Notes under the pieces: model-generated
The model's database searches: none
Seen by the model: the letters and a program-made list of their open reading frames with translations, nothing else
What the model was told of the DNA's origin: nothing
NCBI RefSeq assembly: GCF_016591715.1
Contig: NZ_AP024109.1
Location: 4,092,001 to 4,156,000 of the forward strand
Source of the DNA: Mesorhizobium sp. J8
GTDB lineage: Bacteria > Pseudomonadota > Alphaproteobacteria > Rhizobiales > Rhizobiaceae
Reading direction: 5' to 3'
DNA length: 64,000 nt
Part shown: positions 52,919-61,482 of the stretch, one piece after another
Layout: every line of letters begins with the position of its first letter
How positions within the stretch are numbered: position 1 is the stretch's first letter
Translations under genes and position numbers: made by a program

Positions 52919-53039
52919 TGTTTACTAGTCAGTGCATTACCGGACTAAATGAGTCAACATTTAAGACGCCGGACGTGATCAAAAATGCGAGCGAGCCATT
53001 GGCCAGCCAGCTACGAGCCTGAAAATCTGGAGTTGGGGC

Positions 53040-55259
53040 ATGGGGTTGGCGACTTGGGGACGGACGGGCCTGGCGGGCGATAGCGCGGGACCGGGCTTCC
53101 GATCGATTGCAAAGGCAATCGCCGCATTGATGGCCGGAGCGGCCGCGCTCGCGATCAGCGTGTCGGCGGCAAAAGCTCAACAGGCAGCGCAGCCGGCGGC
53201 CGACCAGCAGCAGGCCGACCAGAAAAAGAAGGCTGACGAGAAGGCCGCGGCGGAAGGAACCCTGCTCGACAAGATCCTCGTCATCAGCCGCACCGGCGAG
53301 ACGGCGATCCAGTCGCTGGCTTCCGCCAGCCATGTCGACCAGGAACAGCTCGACCGCCGCATGGCGACGACGCCGAATGAGATGCTGCTCGGCGTGCCAG
53401 GCGTCACCGTCCAGGCCGACGCGCGGCGCGTCTCGTCGAGCATCAATATCCGCGGCCTGCAGGATTTCGGCCGCGTCGCCGTGATCGTCGACGGCGCCAG
53501 GCAGGATTTCCAGCGCTCGGACCACGGCACGCAGTCGACCTTCTATGTCGATCCCGAGCTGATAAAGTCGGTCGACGTCATCCGCGGCCCGACCGCCAAC
53601 ACCTACGGTTCCGGCGCCATCGGCGGCGTCGTCTTCTTCGACACCAAGGACGCCGCGGATTTCCTCAAGCCGGATGAGACATGGGCCGGCTCGCTGACCG
53701 GACGCTATGAGAGCAACGGCAAGGGCTGGACCACCAGCGCCACCGGCGCCTACAAGATCAACGACAGTTGGGATGTCCTCGGCAACATCGTCTATCGCGA
53801 CTATGGCGACTACAAGAACGGCGGCGGCGACACCGTTGCCGGCACCGGTTTCGACGTGCTGAGCGGTCTGCTCAAGACCACCATCCGCCCGACCGAGAAC
53901 AGCGAATTGAAGCTCGGCTGGGTCGGCTCCAAGGACGGCTGGACAGAGACCAGCGGCGGCGTGCCGGCCAACGATGTCGACTTGAAGTCGAACACCTTCA
54001 CGGCCCGCTACAACATTACCGACGACGCCAAGAGCTGGCTCGACCTCCACATCAACGCTTCCTACAACAAGACAAACCTAGACCTGACGACGCTTACCGT
54101 GCAGAACCGCTTCGATCCGACCACTGGCCTGCCCGTGGTGCTGCCGGCCGGTTCGCTATCGACCTTCGATGTCGGTACGACCGGCATCGACATCTGGAAC
54201 ACGTCGCGCTTCGAGACGGCGGGCGTCGCCCACGAACTGACCTATGGCGGCGACTGGGTCGGCGACGATGTCGATACCGGCGGCAGCGCCGGCGGCGACA
54301 GCTTCTACACGCCTGGCGGCAAGCGCAACGTCTCGGGCGCCTACATCCAGGACAAGCTGACCTGGGAGTGGCTCGAAGTCATTGGCGGCCTGCGCTACGA
54401 CAACTACAGCCTGAAGGACGACACGAACGAGACCTCCGGCGACAGGGTCTCGCCGCGCATCACGGTCGGCGTCTCGCCCTTCGAAAGCGCCGGCTTGGCC
54501 GGCCTGCAGTTCTACGGCACGTATGCCGAGGGCTATCGCTCGCCCTCGCTGACCGAGACGCTGATCAGCGGCAATCATCCGGCCGGCGTCAGCTTCCCCT
54601 TCCTGCCCAACCCGAACCTGAAGCCCGAAACCGGCAAGACCGTCGAATTCGGCGTCAACTACAAGCAGAACGACATCATCGAGGGCGGCGACGCGTTGCG
54701 GCTCAAGGCCGCCTACTTCCACAACAATGTCGACGACTATATCGACGGCGTGACGCTCTCGCCCTTCGACCCGACCAGCGGCTGCCCGTTCGGCCCCGGC
54801 ATTCCGATCTGCTTCCAGTACCAGAACTTCGCCAAGGCCAAGATCAACGGCTTCGAGCTGGAAAGCGTCTACGACGCCGGCTGGGGCTATGCCGGGCTAT
54901 CGGCCTCGATCGTCAACGGCCACACCATCTCGTATGAAGGCGAGCGCGCGGACCTCGCCACTATCCCCTCCTCGCAGGTGACGGCGCAGCTCGGCTTGCG
55001 CTTCCTCGAGGACAAGCTGACCGTCGGCGGCGAGGTGCAGTATAACGGCAAGCCGAAGGGCAATCCGGTGGCCAAGGACTTCACACTGGTCAACGCCTTC
55101 GCCAGCTACCAGGCGACAGACAATCTCAAGCTTGACTTCCGCGCCGACAATCTGTTCGACGTCAAATACACCAACCCGCTCAACGGAAGCACGACGGCCG
55201 TCGTCTACGAGCCCGGCGTAACGCTGAAGCTGGCGGCAACCATGCGCTTCGGAGGCTGA
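53040..55259 (+). CDS. hmuR: TonB-dependent haem receptor HmuR
   Basis: 739 residues. A signal-type segment (IAALMAGAAALAISVSAAKAQ) is followed by a Q/A/K-rich stretch, a TonB box-like LLDKILVIS, the plug domain (GVPGVTVQADARRVSSSINIRGLQ, VDVIRGPTANTYGSGAIGG) and a 22-strand barrel ending in an aromatic residue near FGG. It belongs to the haemoglobin/haem/transferrin receptor group and imports haem across the outer membrane. The putative secreted protein, tonB and hmuQ-like genes follow on the same strand. Confidence 0.92.
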   Translation: MGLATWGRTGLAGDSAGPGFRSIAKAIAALMAGAAALAISVSAAKAQQAAQPAADQQQADQKKKADEKAAAEGTLLDKILVISRTGETAIQSLASASHVDQEQLDRRMATTPNEMLLGVPGVTVQADARRVSSSINIRGLQDFGRVAVIVDGARQDFQRSDHGTQSTFYVDPELIKSVDVIRGPTANTYGSGAIGGVVFFDTKDAADFLKPDETWAGSLTGRYESNGKGWTTSATGAYKINDSWDVLGNIVYRDYGDYKNGGGDTVAGTGFDVLSGLLKTTIRPTENSELKLGWVGSKDGWTETSGGVPANDVDLKSNTFTARYNITDDAKSWLDLHINASYNKTNLDLTTLTVQNRFDPTTGLPVVLPAGSLSTFDVGTTGIDIWNTSRFETAGVAHELTYGGDWVGDDVDTGGSAGGDSFYTPGGKRNVSGAYIQDKLTWEWLEVIGGLRYDNYSLKDDTNETSGDRVSPRITVGVSPFESAGLAGLQFYGTYAEGYRSPSLTETLISGNHPAGVSFPFLPNPNLKPETGKTVEFGVNYKQNDIIEGGDALRLKAAYFHNNVDDYIDGVTLSPFDPTSGCPFGPGIPICFQYQNFAKAKINGFELESVYDAGWGYAGLSASIVNGHTISYEGERADLATIPSSQVTAQLGLRFLEDKLTVGGEVQYNGKPKGNPVAKDFTLVNAFASYQATDNLKLDFRADNLFDVKYTNPLNGSTTAVVYEPGVTLKLAATMRFGG

Positions 55260-55266
55260 GACAGCC

Positions 55267-55707
55267 ATGAGGCGCTTGACGGCATCCCTTCGTCTGCTGA
55301 CCTCGACGTTCGCGATGTCGCTTGCGATGGCGTCGGCGTGGGCCCAGTCCGCGCCGGCTCCGGCACTCAGTCTCGAGCTCAACGCCGCGCAGCCGTCTGA
55401 AAAGGGCTGCCGGCTCACCTTCGTCGTCAACAACGCGCTCGGCGCCGACCTGTCCAGGGCCGCGTTCGAGATCGCGTTGTTCAATGAGGCCGGCGGTGTC
55501 GACCGCCTCACCGTACTCGATTTCAAGGACCTGCCGGCCGGCAAGACCAAGGTCGCGCGCTTCGACCTTGCCGGCGCCGACTGCGGCAAGCTCAGCCGCG
55601 TGCTGATCAACAGCGCGACCGAATGCGCCGGCAGCGGCGTCGAGCCGGCGGCCTGCATGCGCGGCCTGAAGACCTCGACCAGAACCGCCATCGCCTTCGG
55701 TGTCTGA
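55267..55707 (+). CDS. Putative periplasmic protein of the hmuR operon, unknown function
   Basis: 146 residues with a signal peptide ending near AWAQ (residue 27). The mature part is predicted beta-rich, ending in four cysteines (C51, C103, C119, C129 by my count) that could form two disulfides. I do not recognise the family. It starts seven bases after hmuR and its stop overlaps a possible tonB GTG start, so it is almost certainly co-transcribed with haem-uptake genes. A role in haem handling in the periplasm is inferred from position only. Confidence 0.72.
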   Translation: MRRLTASLRLLTSTFAMSLAMASAWAQSAPAPALSLELNAAQPSEKGCRLTFVVNNALGADLSRAAFEIALFNEAGGVDRLTVLDFKDLPAGKTKVARFDLAGADCGKLSRVLINSATECAGSGVEPAACMRGLKTSTRTAIAFGV

Positions 55708-55714
55708 ACCGGTC

Positions 55715-56782
55715 ATGGGGATGGAGCCGGCACTCGCGCGCAACGCTGTCTTCCGGCCCTTGCCGGGGATCAGTGTCGCGATGCTTGCGGCAAACGATCT
55801 TGATTTGACAATTTCCCGCCTGTCGCGGCAGCTTCCGGCCCGCGCCATGCAGAACACCAGCGACATTCCCGACACCGACGGCGTTTTGACAGCCGCTCCC
55901 GGCGAGGCGTTAGCCGGACCACGCCCGCGCGGCGAGCATGGCAAGTGGACGATCGCCATCGCCACCTCATGCCTGGTTCACGGCGCGGTAGCGGCAGCTT
56001 TGCTTGTGTCACTGTCGGCAAAGTCGGATCTGCAGGATCCGACGCAGACGGACGGCAGCGATCGATCCGGCGCCAACGTTGCCGGCAGCGCCCTCAATCC
56101 TGAGCGACAGGCGATCAACATCGCCTTGGTGCCGCCTCCCCGGCCACCGGCGAAACCTGTGCCGCCAGCCGAAACGGCCCCGCCGGCTGAAAAGACGCCG
56201 CCGGTCGAAGCCGCGAAAACACGAGCCGAGCCTCAGAAACAGCCGGTCGATCCGGACATACTTGTTGCCGAAGCGCCCCGGAACGACTCCGACAGCGTGA
56301 CGCCGGACGCGAAACCGCTCGAACCTGCCCTCACCCGACAGCAGCAAAGCGCCAGTCATCCGCCGGCGCAGCCGCCGGTCCCCGCCGCAAGGCCGGCGGC
56401 CGCCAACCCGCTAACGGCTGAAAAGAGCGGCTCTGCCGATGGTCAGACCCGGTCAGAGCCGGCGCTCAGTGAAGGCAAGAGACAGAACGAAGCCGGCACC
56501 AAGGCGGAAGACAATTACCGCAGCAACGTGATCCGCAAGCTTGGCCGCGTCTATCGGGCCGTGCCGCCCTCGCTGCAGGCGGCGGCGCGCACCAACACCG
56601 TCGTCACCTTCGTCATCGGCAGGCAGGGCACCATCGACGAGCTGCGTGTCGTCGAAAGCTCAGGTTCGGACACTTTCGATCAGATCGTCCTTGGCTTCGT
56701 GCGCAAGGCGGCGCCCTTCCCTCCCATTCCGGCGAAGGTCGGAAACCGCCTGGAATTCACCGGCGCGATCGGCCCGTTTTGA
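55715..56782 (+). CDS. tonB: TonB energy-transducing protein
   Basis: About 355 residues; start uncertain (GTG 55700, ATG 55715 or ATG 55847). One membrane segment (WTIAIATSCLVHGAVAAALLVSL), a long proline/alanine-rich periplasmic stretch (PPPRPPAKPVPPAE and following), and a C-terminal TonB domain with the YRAVPPSLQ, VTFVIGRQGTIDELRVVESSG and FPPIPA motifs. It couples the inner-membrane proton motive force (through ExbBD, not in the window) to HmuR. Confidence 0.87.
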   Translation: MGMEPALARNAVFRPLPGISVAMLAANDLDLTISRLSRQLPARAMQNTSDIPDTDGVLTAAPGEALAGPRPRGEHGKWTIAIATSCLVHGAVAAALLVSLSAKSDLQDPTQTDGSDRSGANVAGSALNPERQAINIALVPPPRPPAKPVPPAETAPPAEKTPPVEAAKTRAEPQKQPVDPDILVAEAPRNDSDSVTPDAKPLEPALTRQQQSASHPPAQPPVPAARPAAANPLTAEKSGSADGQTRSEPALSEGKRQNEAGTKAEDNYRSNVIRKLGRVYRAVPPSLQAAARTNTVVTFVIGRQGTIDELRVVESSGSDTFDQIVLGFVRKAAPFPPIPAKVGNRLEFTGAIGPF

Positions 56783-56832
56783 GAGCCTTCGCCTTCAGAC
56801 CATCAATCCCGGCTCATCATGAAAGGAATCCC

Positions 56833-57147
56833 ATGTACATCGCCATGAACCGCTTCAAGGTCCAGAACGGCTCGGAAGAAGCCTTCGAGGATGTCTGGAA
56901 AAACCGCGATTCCAGCCTCTCCGAAATGAAGGGTTTCAGGGAATTCCATCTGCTGCGCGGGCCCGTCAACGAGACCGAGGGCTACACACTGTTTGCCTCG
57001 CACACGGTCTGGGCAAGCCAGGAGGATTTCGTCGCCTGGACGAAATCGGAAAACTTCCGCGCCGCCCATCGCAACGCCGGCGGCTCGAAGGTTCATTATC
57101 TCGGCCATCCGCAGTTCGAGGGGTTCTCGGTCGTCGAAGGCGCGTGA
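56833..57147 (+). CDS. hmuQ: IsdG-like haem-degrading monooxygenase (HmuQ/HmuD type)
   Basis: 104 residues from the ATG MYIAMNRF (AAAGGA upstream). The ABM fold has the three IsdG catalytic residues: N in MNRFKV, W in DFVAWTKSE and H in FRAAHRNAGG. These enzymes split haem and release iron. Bradyrhizobium HmuQ and HmuD belong to this group. As last gene of the hmuR operon it completes haem import with degradation. A hairpin follows one base before its stop ends. Confidence 0.88.
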   Translation: MYIAMNRFKVQNGSEEAFEDVWKNRDSSLSEMKGFREFHLLRGPVNETEGYTLFASHTVWASQEDFVAWTKSENFRAAHRNAGGSKVHYLGHPQFEGFSVVEGA

Positions 57148-57169
57148 CCGTCGCTGGCTCGCGACGGTC
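57146..57169 (+). terminator. Hairpin after hmuQ
   Basis: GACCGTCGC (57146-57154) and GCGACGGTC (57161-57169) form a perfect 9-bp stem with loop TGGCTC, starting at the hmuQ stop codon. The following GTTCT is a poor T-run, so termination may be partial. Confidence 0.55.
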
Positions 57170-57178
57170 GTTCTAGAT

Positions 57179-57240
57179 CCGGAATTGCGCAAAAACAAGG
57201 AGCTAGAGCGGTTCGCCGTTTCGGTGAAACGGTGAACCGC
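57179..57240. repeat. Rhizobial intergenic palindrome between hmuQ and putA
   Basis: CCGGAATTGCG (57179-57189) repeats the edge of the 5119-5160 element. It is followed by a strong stem: GCGGTTC-G-CCGTTTC (57208-57222), loop GGT, GAAACGG-T-GAACCGC (57226-57240), broken only by a G/T pair. The position, between convergent genes, and the symmetry suit a two-way terminator and a dispersed repeat. Confidence 0.65.
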
Positions 57241-57256
57241 CCAGCCTTGCCGGCTG

Positions 57257-60200
57257 TTATGCAGCCGCAAGCAGACTGGCGTTCCCACCTGCGGCCGTCG
57301 TGTCGACGCAGACCGCGCGCTCATGCGCGTAAGCCGCGGGGTTCAGCACCTCGCTGACCAGCGGCACGATCGGCCCGGCGCGCTCGGCGATCACCTTGCG
57401 CACGATACGCGCCGCCTCCGGTGTGCCGGAGAAGGCGACGACATCGACACGGAGCGAACGCGCCTCAACCGGGTCGGGCCGGCCGTCGATGGCCGCCAGC
57501 GGCAGGCCCTTGCCGGTCAGCGCCGACAGCGCCGCCGGCGCGCCGGGCGCCACCGCCAGCACCGCATTGCCGGCCGCGAGCGCCTGGATCGTCTGGGCAA
57601 GCAGCGTCTCGGCATCCGGGCCGAGGCAAAGCACCCGGCCGCGCGGGGCGAGCGACAGCGTGTTGGCTTCGCCGGTCGGTCCGGGCAGGTCGACCTGACC
57701 GAAATCGAGGGTAGCCGCGGCAGCGATCGCCGCCGCGCCCTTGCCGCGCAGATGCTTCCTCAGGATCGCCACGCGGTCCGGCCGCGTCGACCAGCCGCCG
57801 AGCGCCGGATCCGGCAGATTGTCGGCGAGCTCGGTCGCGGTCACCTTGTGGCCCTCGCCAACCTCGGTGCCGGCCTCCGGCCCCTTGCGGAAGCGGCGCA
57901 GATAATGCGGTCCGCCGGCCTTCGGGCCGGTGCCAGACAGCCCTTCGCCGCCGAAAGGCTGCGAACCGACGACGGCGCCGATCTGGTTGCGGTTGACATA
58001 GATGTTACCGGCATGGATGCCGTCGACGAAATGCTGCACGCGGCCCTCGATGCGGGTGTGCAGTCCGAAGGTCAGGCCGTAGCCCTTGCGGTTGATGGCG
58101 GCGATGACCTGGTCGATTTCGTCGGCGTCGAAGGTCGCGACATGCAGCACCGGACCGAACACCTCGCGCTCCATCTCCTCGATGCCCTTGACGCGGAACA
58201 CATGCGGGGCGACGAAGCGGCCGGTGGCCGGCGCTTCGAGCTTGGCGATCAGCCGGCCTTCCAGCCCCTTCTTCTTGCAATAATCGCTGATCGAAGTTTG
58301 CGCCTCGTCGTCGATGACCGGGCCGACGTCGGTCGAAATAGCCCAGGGATTGCCGACGTTGAGCGCTTCCATCGCGCCCTTCAGCATCTCCAGCATCTTC
58401 TTCTCGACATCCTTCTGGACATAGAGCACGCGCAGGGCCGAGCAGCGCTGGCCGGCGCTCTGGAAGGCGGAAGCGAGGATGTCGCGCACCGCCTGTTCCG
58501 GCAGCGCGGTGGAATCGACGATCATCGCGTTCAAGCCGCCGGTCTCGGCGATCAGCATCGCATCGGGCGCCGCGGTCTCGGCCAGTTGCTTCTCGATCAG
58601 CTTGGCAACCTCGGTCGAACCGGTGAAGCACACACCTGCGATGCGCGGGTCGGCGGTGAGCGGCGCGCCGACGGATGGGCCGTCGCCCGGCAGAAGCTGG
58701 ATGACGTCTTCCGGCACGCCGGCCTCGCGCAGCATCTCGACGGCGCGGAAGGCGATCAACGGCGTTTGCTCGGCGGGCTTGGCGATCACCGAATTGCCGG
58801 TGACCAAAGCCGCCGCGATCTGGCCGGTGAAGATCGCCAGCGGGAAATTCCACGGCGAGATGCAGACGATCGCGCCGCGCGCTTCGGTGCCGGCCTCGGC
58901 GTTGGCCGCTTCGGCCGCGTAATAGCGCAGGAAGTCGACCGCTTCGCGCACTTCGGCGACGCCGTCGGCCAACGACTTGCCGGCCTCGCGGGTGGCGAGA
59001 GCGAAGAACTCGGCGGCATTGGCCTCGTAGAGGTCGGCGGCGCGGTTGAGGATCGCGGCGCGCTCGGCAACCGGGCGCTTCGCCCAGGCGGGCTGCGCGT
59101 CGACGGCGATGCGCACCGCGGTCGCCACCTGCTTGGCCGCCGCCTCATGCACCGTGCCGACGACTTCGTCGGGCTTGGCCGGATTGACGATCTGGCGCTG
59201 CTTGCCGTAGCCGGCGGCACGCGTGACCGGCTTGGCATGCCAGCGGTCCGGCCCGGTGAATTCCGCCCTCGCCTTGTCGATCGCCGCGAGCGTCACCGGA
59301 TCGGTGATATCGAAGCCCTTGGAGTTGCGGCGCCCGGCGCCAAAGATCGCGGCGGGCCGAGCAATCGCCGGATTGGCGGCAGGACCCTGCGTTTCGACAA
59401 CCGCGAGCGGATCGCGCGCGATCTCCTCCGGCTCGACCTCCTCGTCGGTCAACTGATGGACGAAGGAAGAGTTGGCGCCGTTCTCCAGCAAACGCCGCAC
59501 CAGATAAGCAAGCAGGTCCGAATGCGCGCCGACCGGCGCATAGATGCGGCAGCGCGTGCCTTCGGCTTTGCGCACCGTCTCATGCAGCGCCTCGCCCATC
59601 CCGTGCAGGCGCTGGAACTCGAAGCTGTCTCGGTCTTTCGCCATCGACAGGATCGCCGCCACGGTGTGCGCATTGTGCGTGGCAAACTGCGGATAGATGC
59701 GGTCGGTCATCGACAAAAGCTTCATCGCGCAGGCCAGATAGGAAACGTCGGTGTTGGCCTTGCGGGTGAAGACCGGATAGCCGGAGAGCCCAAGCGTCTG
59801 CGCCCGCTTGATCTCGGTGTCCCAATAGGCGCCCTTCACCAGCCGCACCATGATCCGGCGGTCGTACTTTTTTGCGAGCGCATAAAGCCAGTCGATGGCG
59901 AAAGCCGCGCGCGGACCATAGGCCTGAACGACGACGCCGAAACCGTCCCAGCCAGCAAGTTCCGGCTCGGCCAGCACGCGTTCGATGACATCGAGCGACA
60001 GGTCGAGGCGGTCCGCCTCCTCGGCGTCGATGTTGAGGCCCATGCGCGAGTGCCGGGCGGCAAGCGCCAGCGACAAAAGCCGCTCGGCCATCACCGGCAG
60101 CATGGTCTCGCGCTGCGCGACCTCGTAGCGAGGATGCAGCGCCGAGAGCTTGACCGAAATGCCGTGATTGTAGCGGATGTCGGGGCCGTTCGACCCGGCA

Positions 60201-60865
60201 TCGAGCGACGAGATCGCATCCGCATAGGCGCGGTGGTAGCGCAGCGCGTCGGCTTCGGTGCGTGCCGCCTCGCCCAGCATGTCGAAGGAATAGAGATAGC
60301 CTTTCTGCGTCATCGGCCGGCCGCGTTTGACCGCCTCGGCGATCGTGCGGCCGAGCACGAACTGCTCGCCCATCTCGCGCATCGCCGCGGCCACCGCCTT
60401 GCGGATGACCGGCTCGCCGAGCCTCCTCACCATGGCGCGCAGCGTTCCTTCGATGCCACCCTCGCCTTCGTCGAGCACGCGGCCGGTCAGCATCAGCGCC
60501 CAGGTCGAGGCGTTGACGAAGATCGAGCTCGAGCCGCCCGAATGCGCCGACCAGTCATGCGGCGCGATCTTATCGGCGATCAGATCGTCCATCGTCTCGG
60601 TGTCGGGCACGCGCAGCAGCGCCTCGGCCAGGCACATCAGCGCCACGCCCTCCTTGGTCGACAGGCCATAGGCCGAGAGGAAGACCTCCATCAGCCTGGG
60701 ATCGGTCGAGCCGCGCACCGCGCGCACCAGATCGGCGGCGCGAGCCGAGATCGCCTTGCGCTCCTCCGCCGAAAGCCCCGCCGCCGCCGACAGGCGCTTC
60801 ACCGCCTCGTCTTCGTCGAGCAAATAATTGGCGCGGATCTGCTGGCGGATGGCGTCGAGCGGCAT
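57257..60865 (-). CDS. putA: Bifunctional proline dehydrogenase / L-glutamate gamma-semialdehyde dehydrogenase PutA
   Basis: 1202 residues. The N-terminus lacks the ribbon-helix-helix DNA-binding domain of enteric PutA. The proline dehydrogenase barrel spans about residues 90-460 (GISVKLSALHPRYE, DAEEADRLDLSLDV, MVRLVKGAYWDTEIK). The aldehyde dehydrogenase spans about 540-990 with the catalytic cysteine in SAGQRCSALRV and glutamate in AETGGLNAM. A C-terminal ALDH-like extension follows. It converts proline to glutamate. A putative Lrp-type regulator is divergent. Confidence 0.95.
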   Translation of the reverse strand: MPLDAIRQQIRANYLLDEDEAVKRLSAAAGLSAEERKAISARAADLVRAVRGSTDPRLMEVFLSAYGLSTKEGVALMCLAEALLRVPDTETMDDLIADKIAPHDWSAHSGGSSSIFVNASTWALMLTGRVLDEGEGGIEGTLRAMVRRLGEPVIRKAVAAAMREMGEQFVLGRTIAEAVKRGRPMTQKGYLYSFDMLGEAARTEADALRYHRAYADAISSLDAGSNGPDIRYNHGISVKLSALHPRYEVAQRETMLPVMAERLLSLALAARHSRMGLNIDAEEADRLDLSLDVIERVLAEPELAGWDGFGVVVQAYGPRAAFAIDWLYALAKKYDRRIMVRLVKGAYWDTEIKRAQTLGLSGYPVFTRKANTDVSYLACAMKLLSMTDRIYPQFATHNAHTVAAILSMAKDRDSFEFQRLHGMGEALHETVRKAEGTRCRIYAPVGAHSDLLAYLVRRLLENGANSSFVHQLTDEEVEPEEIARDPLAVVETQGPAANPAIARPAAIFGAGRRNSKGFDITDPVTLAAIDKARAEFTGPDRWHAKPVTRAAGYGKQRQIVNPAKPDEVVGTVHEAAAKQVATAVRIAVDAQPAWAKRPVAERAAILNRAADLYEANAAEFFALATREAGKSLADGVAEVREAVDFLRYYAAEAANAEAGTEARGAIVCISPWNFPLAIFTGQIAAALVTGNSVIAKPAEQTPLIAFRAVEMLREAGVPEDVIQLLPGDGPSVGAPLTADPRIAGVCFTGSTEVAKLIEKQLAETAAPDAMLIAETGGLNAMIVDSTALPEQAVRDILASAFQSAGQRCSALRVLYVQKDVEKKMLEMLKGAMEALNVGNPWAISTDVGPVIDDEAQTSISDYCKKKGLEGRLIAKLEAPATGRFVAPHVFRVKGIEEMEREVFGPVLHVATFDADEIDQVIAAINRKGYGLTFGLHTRIEGRVQHFVDGIHAGNIYVNRNQIGAVVGSQPFGGEGLSGTGPKAGGPHYLRRFRKGPEAGTEVGEGHKVTATELADNLPDPALGGWSTRPDRVAILRKHLRGKGAAAIAAAATLDFGQVDLPGPTGEANTLSLAPRGRVLCLGPDAETLLAQTIQALAAGNAVLAVAPGAPAALSALTGKGLPLAAIDGRPDPVEARSLRVDVVAFSGTPEAARIVRKVIAERAGPIVPLVSEVLNPAAYAHERAVCVDTTAAGGNASLLAAA

Positions 60866-61029
60866 GTCGGATCCATGAAAGCGAGCGTGAACGAACGGTC
60901 TGGCGGTCGCCGGACCGGATGGCGCAAGCTACCACAGCTGCTGCTTCCAGTCGGTCCAAAGAAATCGACAAGGCAGTCCGTTCGATCTATCATATAGGTG
61001 CTGTTTCCATCTTTTTGACTGCTATTTCG
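60866..61029. promoter_or_regulatory. putA / putR divergent promoter region
   Basis: A 164-base spacer with an AT-rich 3' half. CTAT-CAT-ATAG (60987-60997) is a small palindrome and candidate site for the Lrp-family protein. No other feature is clear. Confidence 0.4.
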
Positions 61030-61482
61030 ATGATCGAAGACCAATTGGACCGCATCGACCGCAACATCCTCGCCGCGCTCGGACGCGACGGCCGGCTTTC
61101 GATGTCCGAACTGGCTTTGAAGGTCGGCCTGTCGAAGACGCCGGTGCAGGCGCGCGTGAAACGGCTGGAGAAGGACGGCTATATCAGAGGCTACCGCGCC
61201 GTCATTGACCGCGAGCGCATGGGCGAAGGCCATGTCGCCTTCGTCCAGGTGAAGCTGTCGGACACGCGCTCGGCGGCATTGGACGCTTTCAACCGCGCTG
61301 TGCAGGGCGTGCCGGAGATCGAGCAATGCCACATGATGGCATCGAGCTTCGATTATCTCTTGAAGGTCCGCACCATCGACATCGCCGCCTATCGCCGCGT
61401 GCTCGGCGAGCGCATCTCCGCGCTTCCCCACGTTGCCCAGACGTCGACCTTCGTGGCGATGGAGACGGTGAAGGACAAGTAG
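61030..61482 (+). CDS. putR: Lrp/AsnC-family transcriptional regulator (PutR-like)
   Basis: 150 residues from ATG MIEDQLDRID; a longer in-frame start lies in the promoter region. The helix-turn-helix LDRIDRNILAALGRDGRLSMSELALKVGLSKTPVQARVKRLEKDGYI (read in parts) is of the Lrp type, followed by the RAM ligand domain (HVAFVQVKLSD, CHMMASSFDYLLKVRTID). In Agrobacterium and Rhodobacter the equivalent protein activates putA in response to proline. The stop touches the convergent peroxidase gene with no gap. Confidence 0.88.
   Translation: MIEDQLDRIDRNILAALGRDGRLSMSELALKVGLSKTPVQARVKRLEKDGYIRGYRAVIDRERMGEGHVAFVQVKLSDTRSAALDAFNRAVQGVPEIEQCHMMASSFDYLLKVRTIDIAAYRRVLGERISALPHVAQTSTFVAMETVKDK

Noticed and set aside
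57323-60997. Very long open frame (over 1200 codons) on the + strand opposite putA
   Set aside because: It mirrors the GC3 bias of putA, has no recognisable domain, and putA is a clear match over its entire length.
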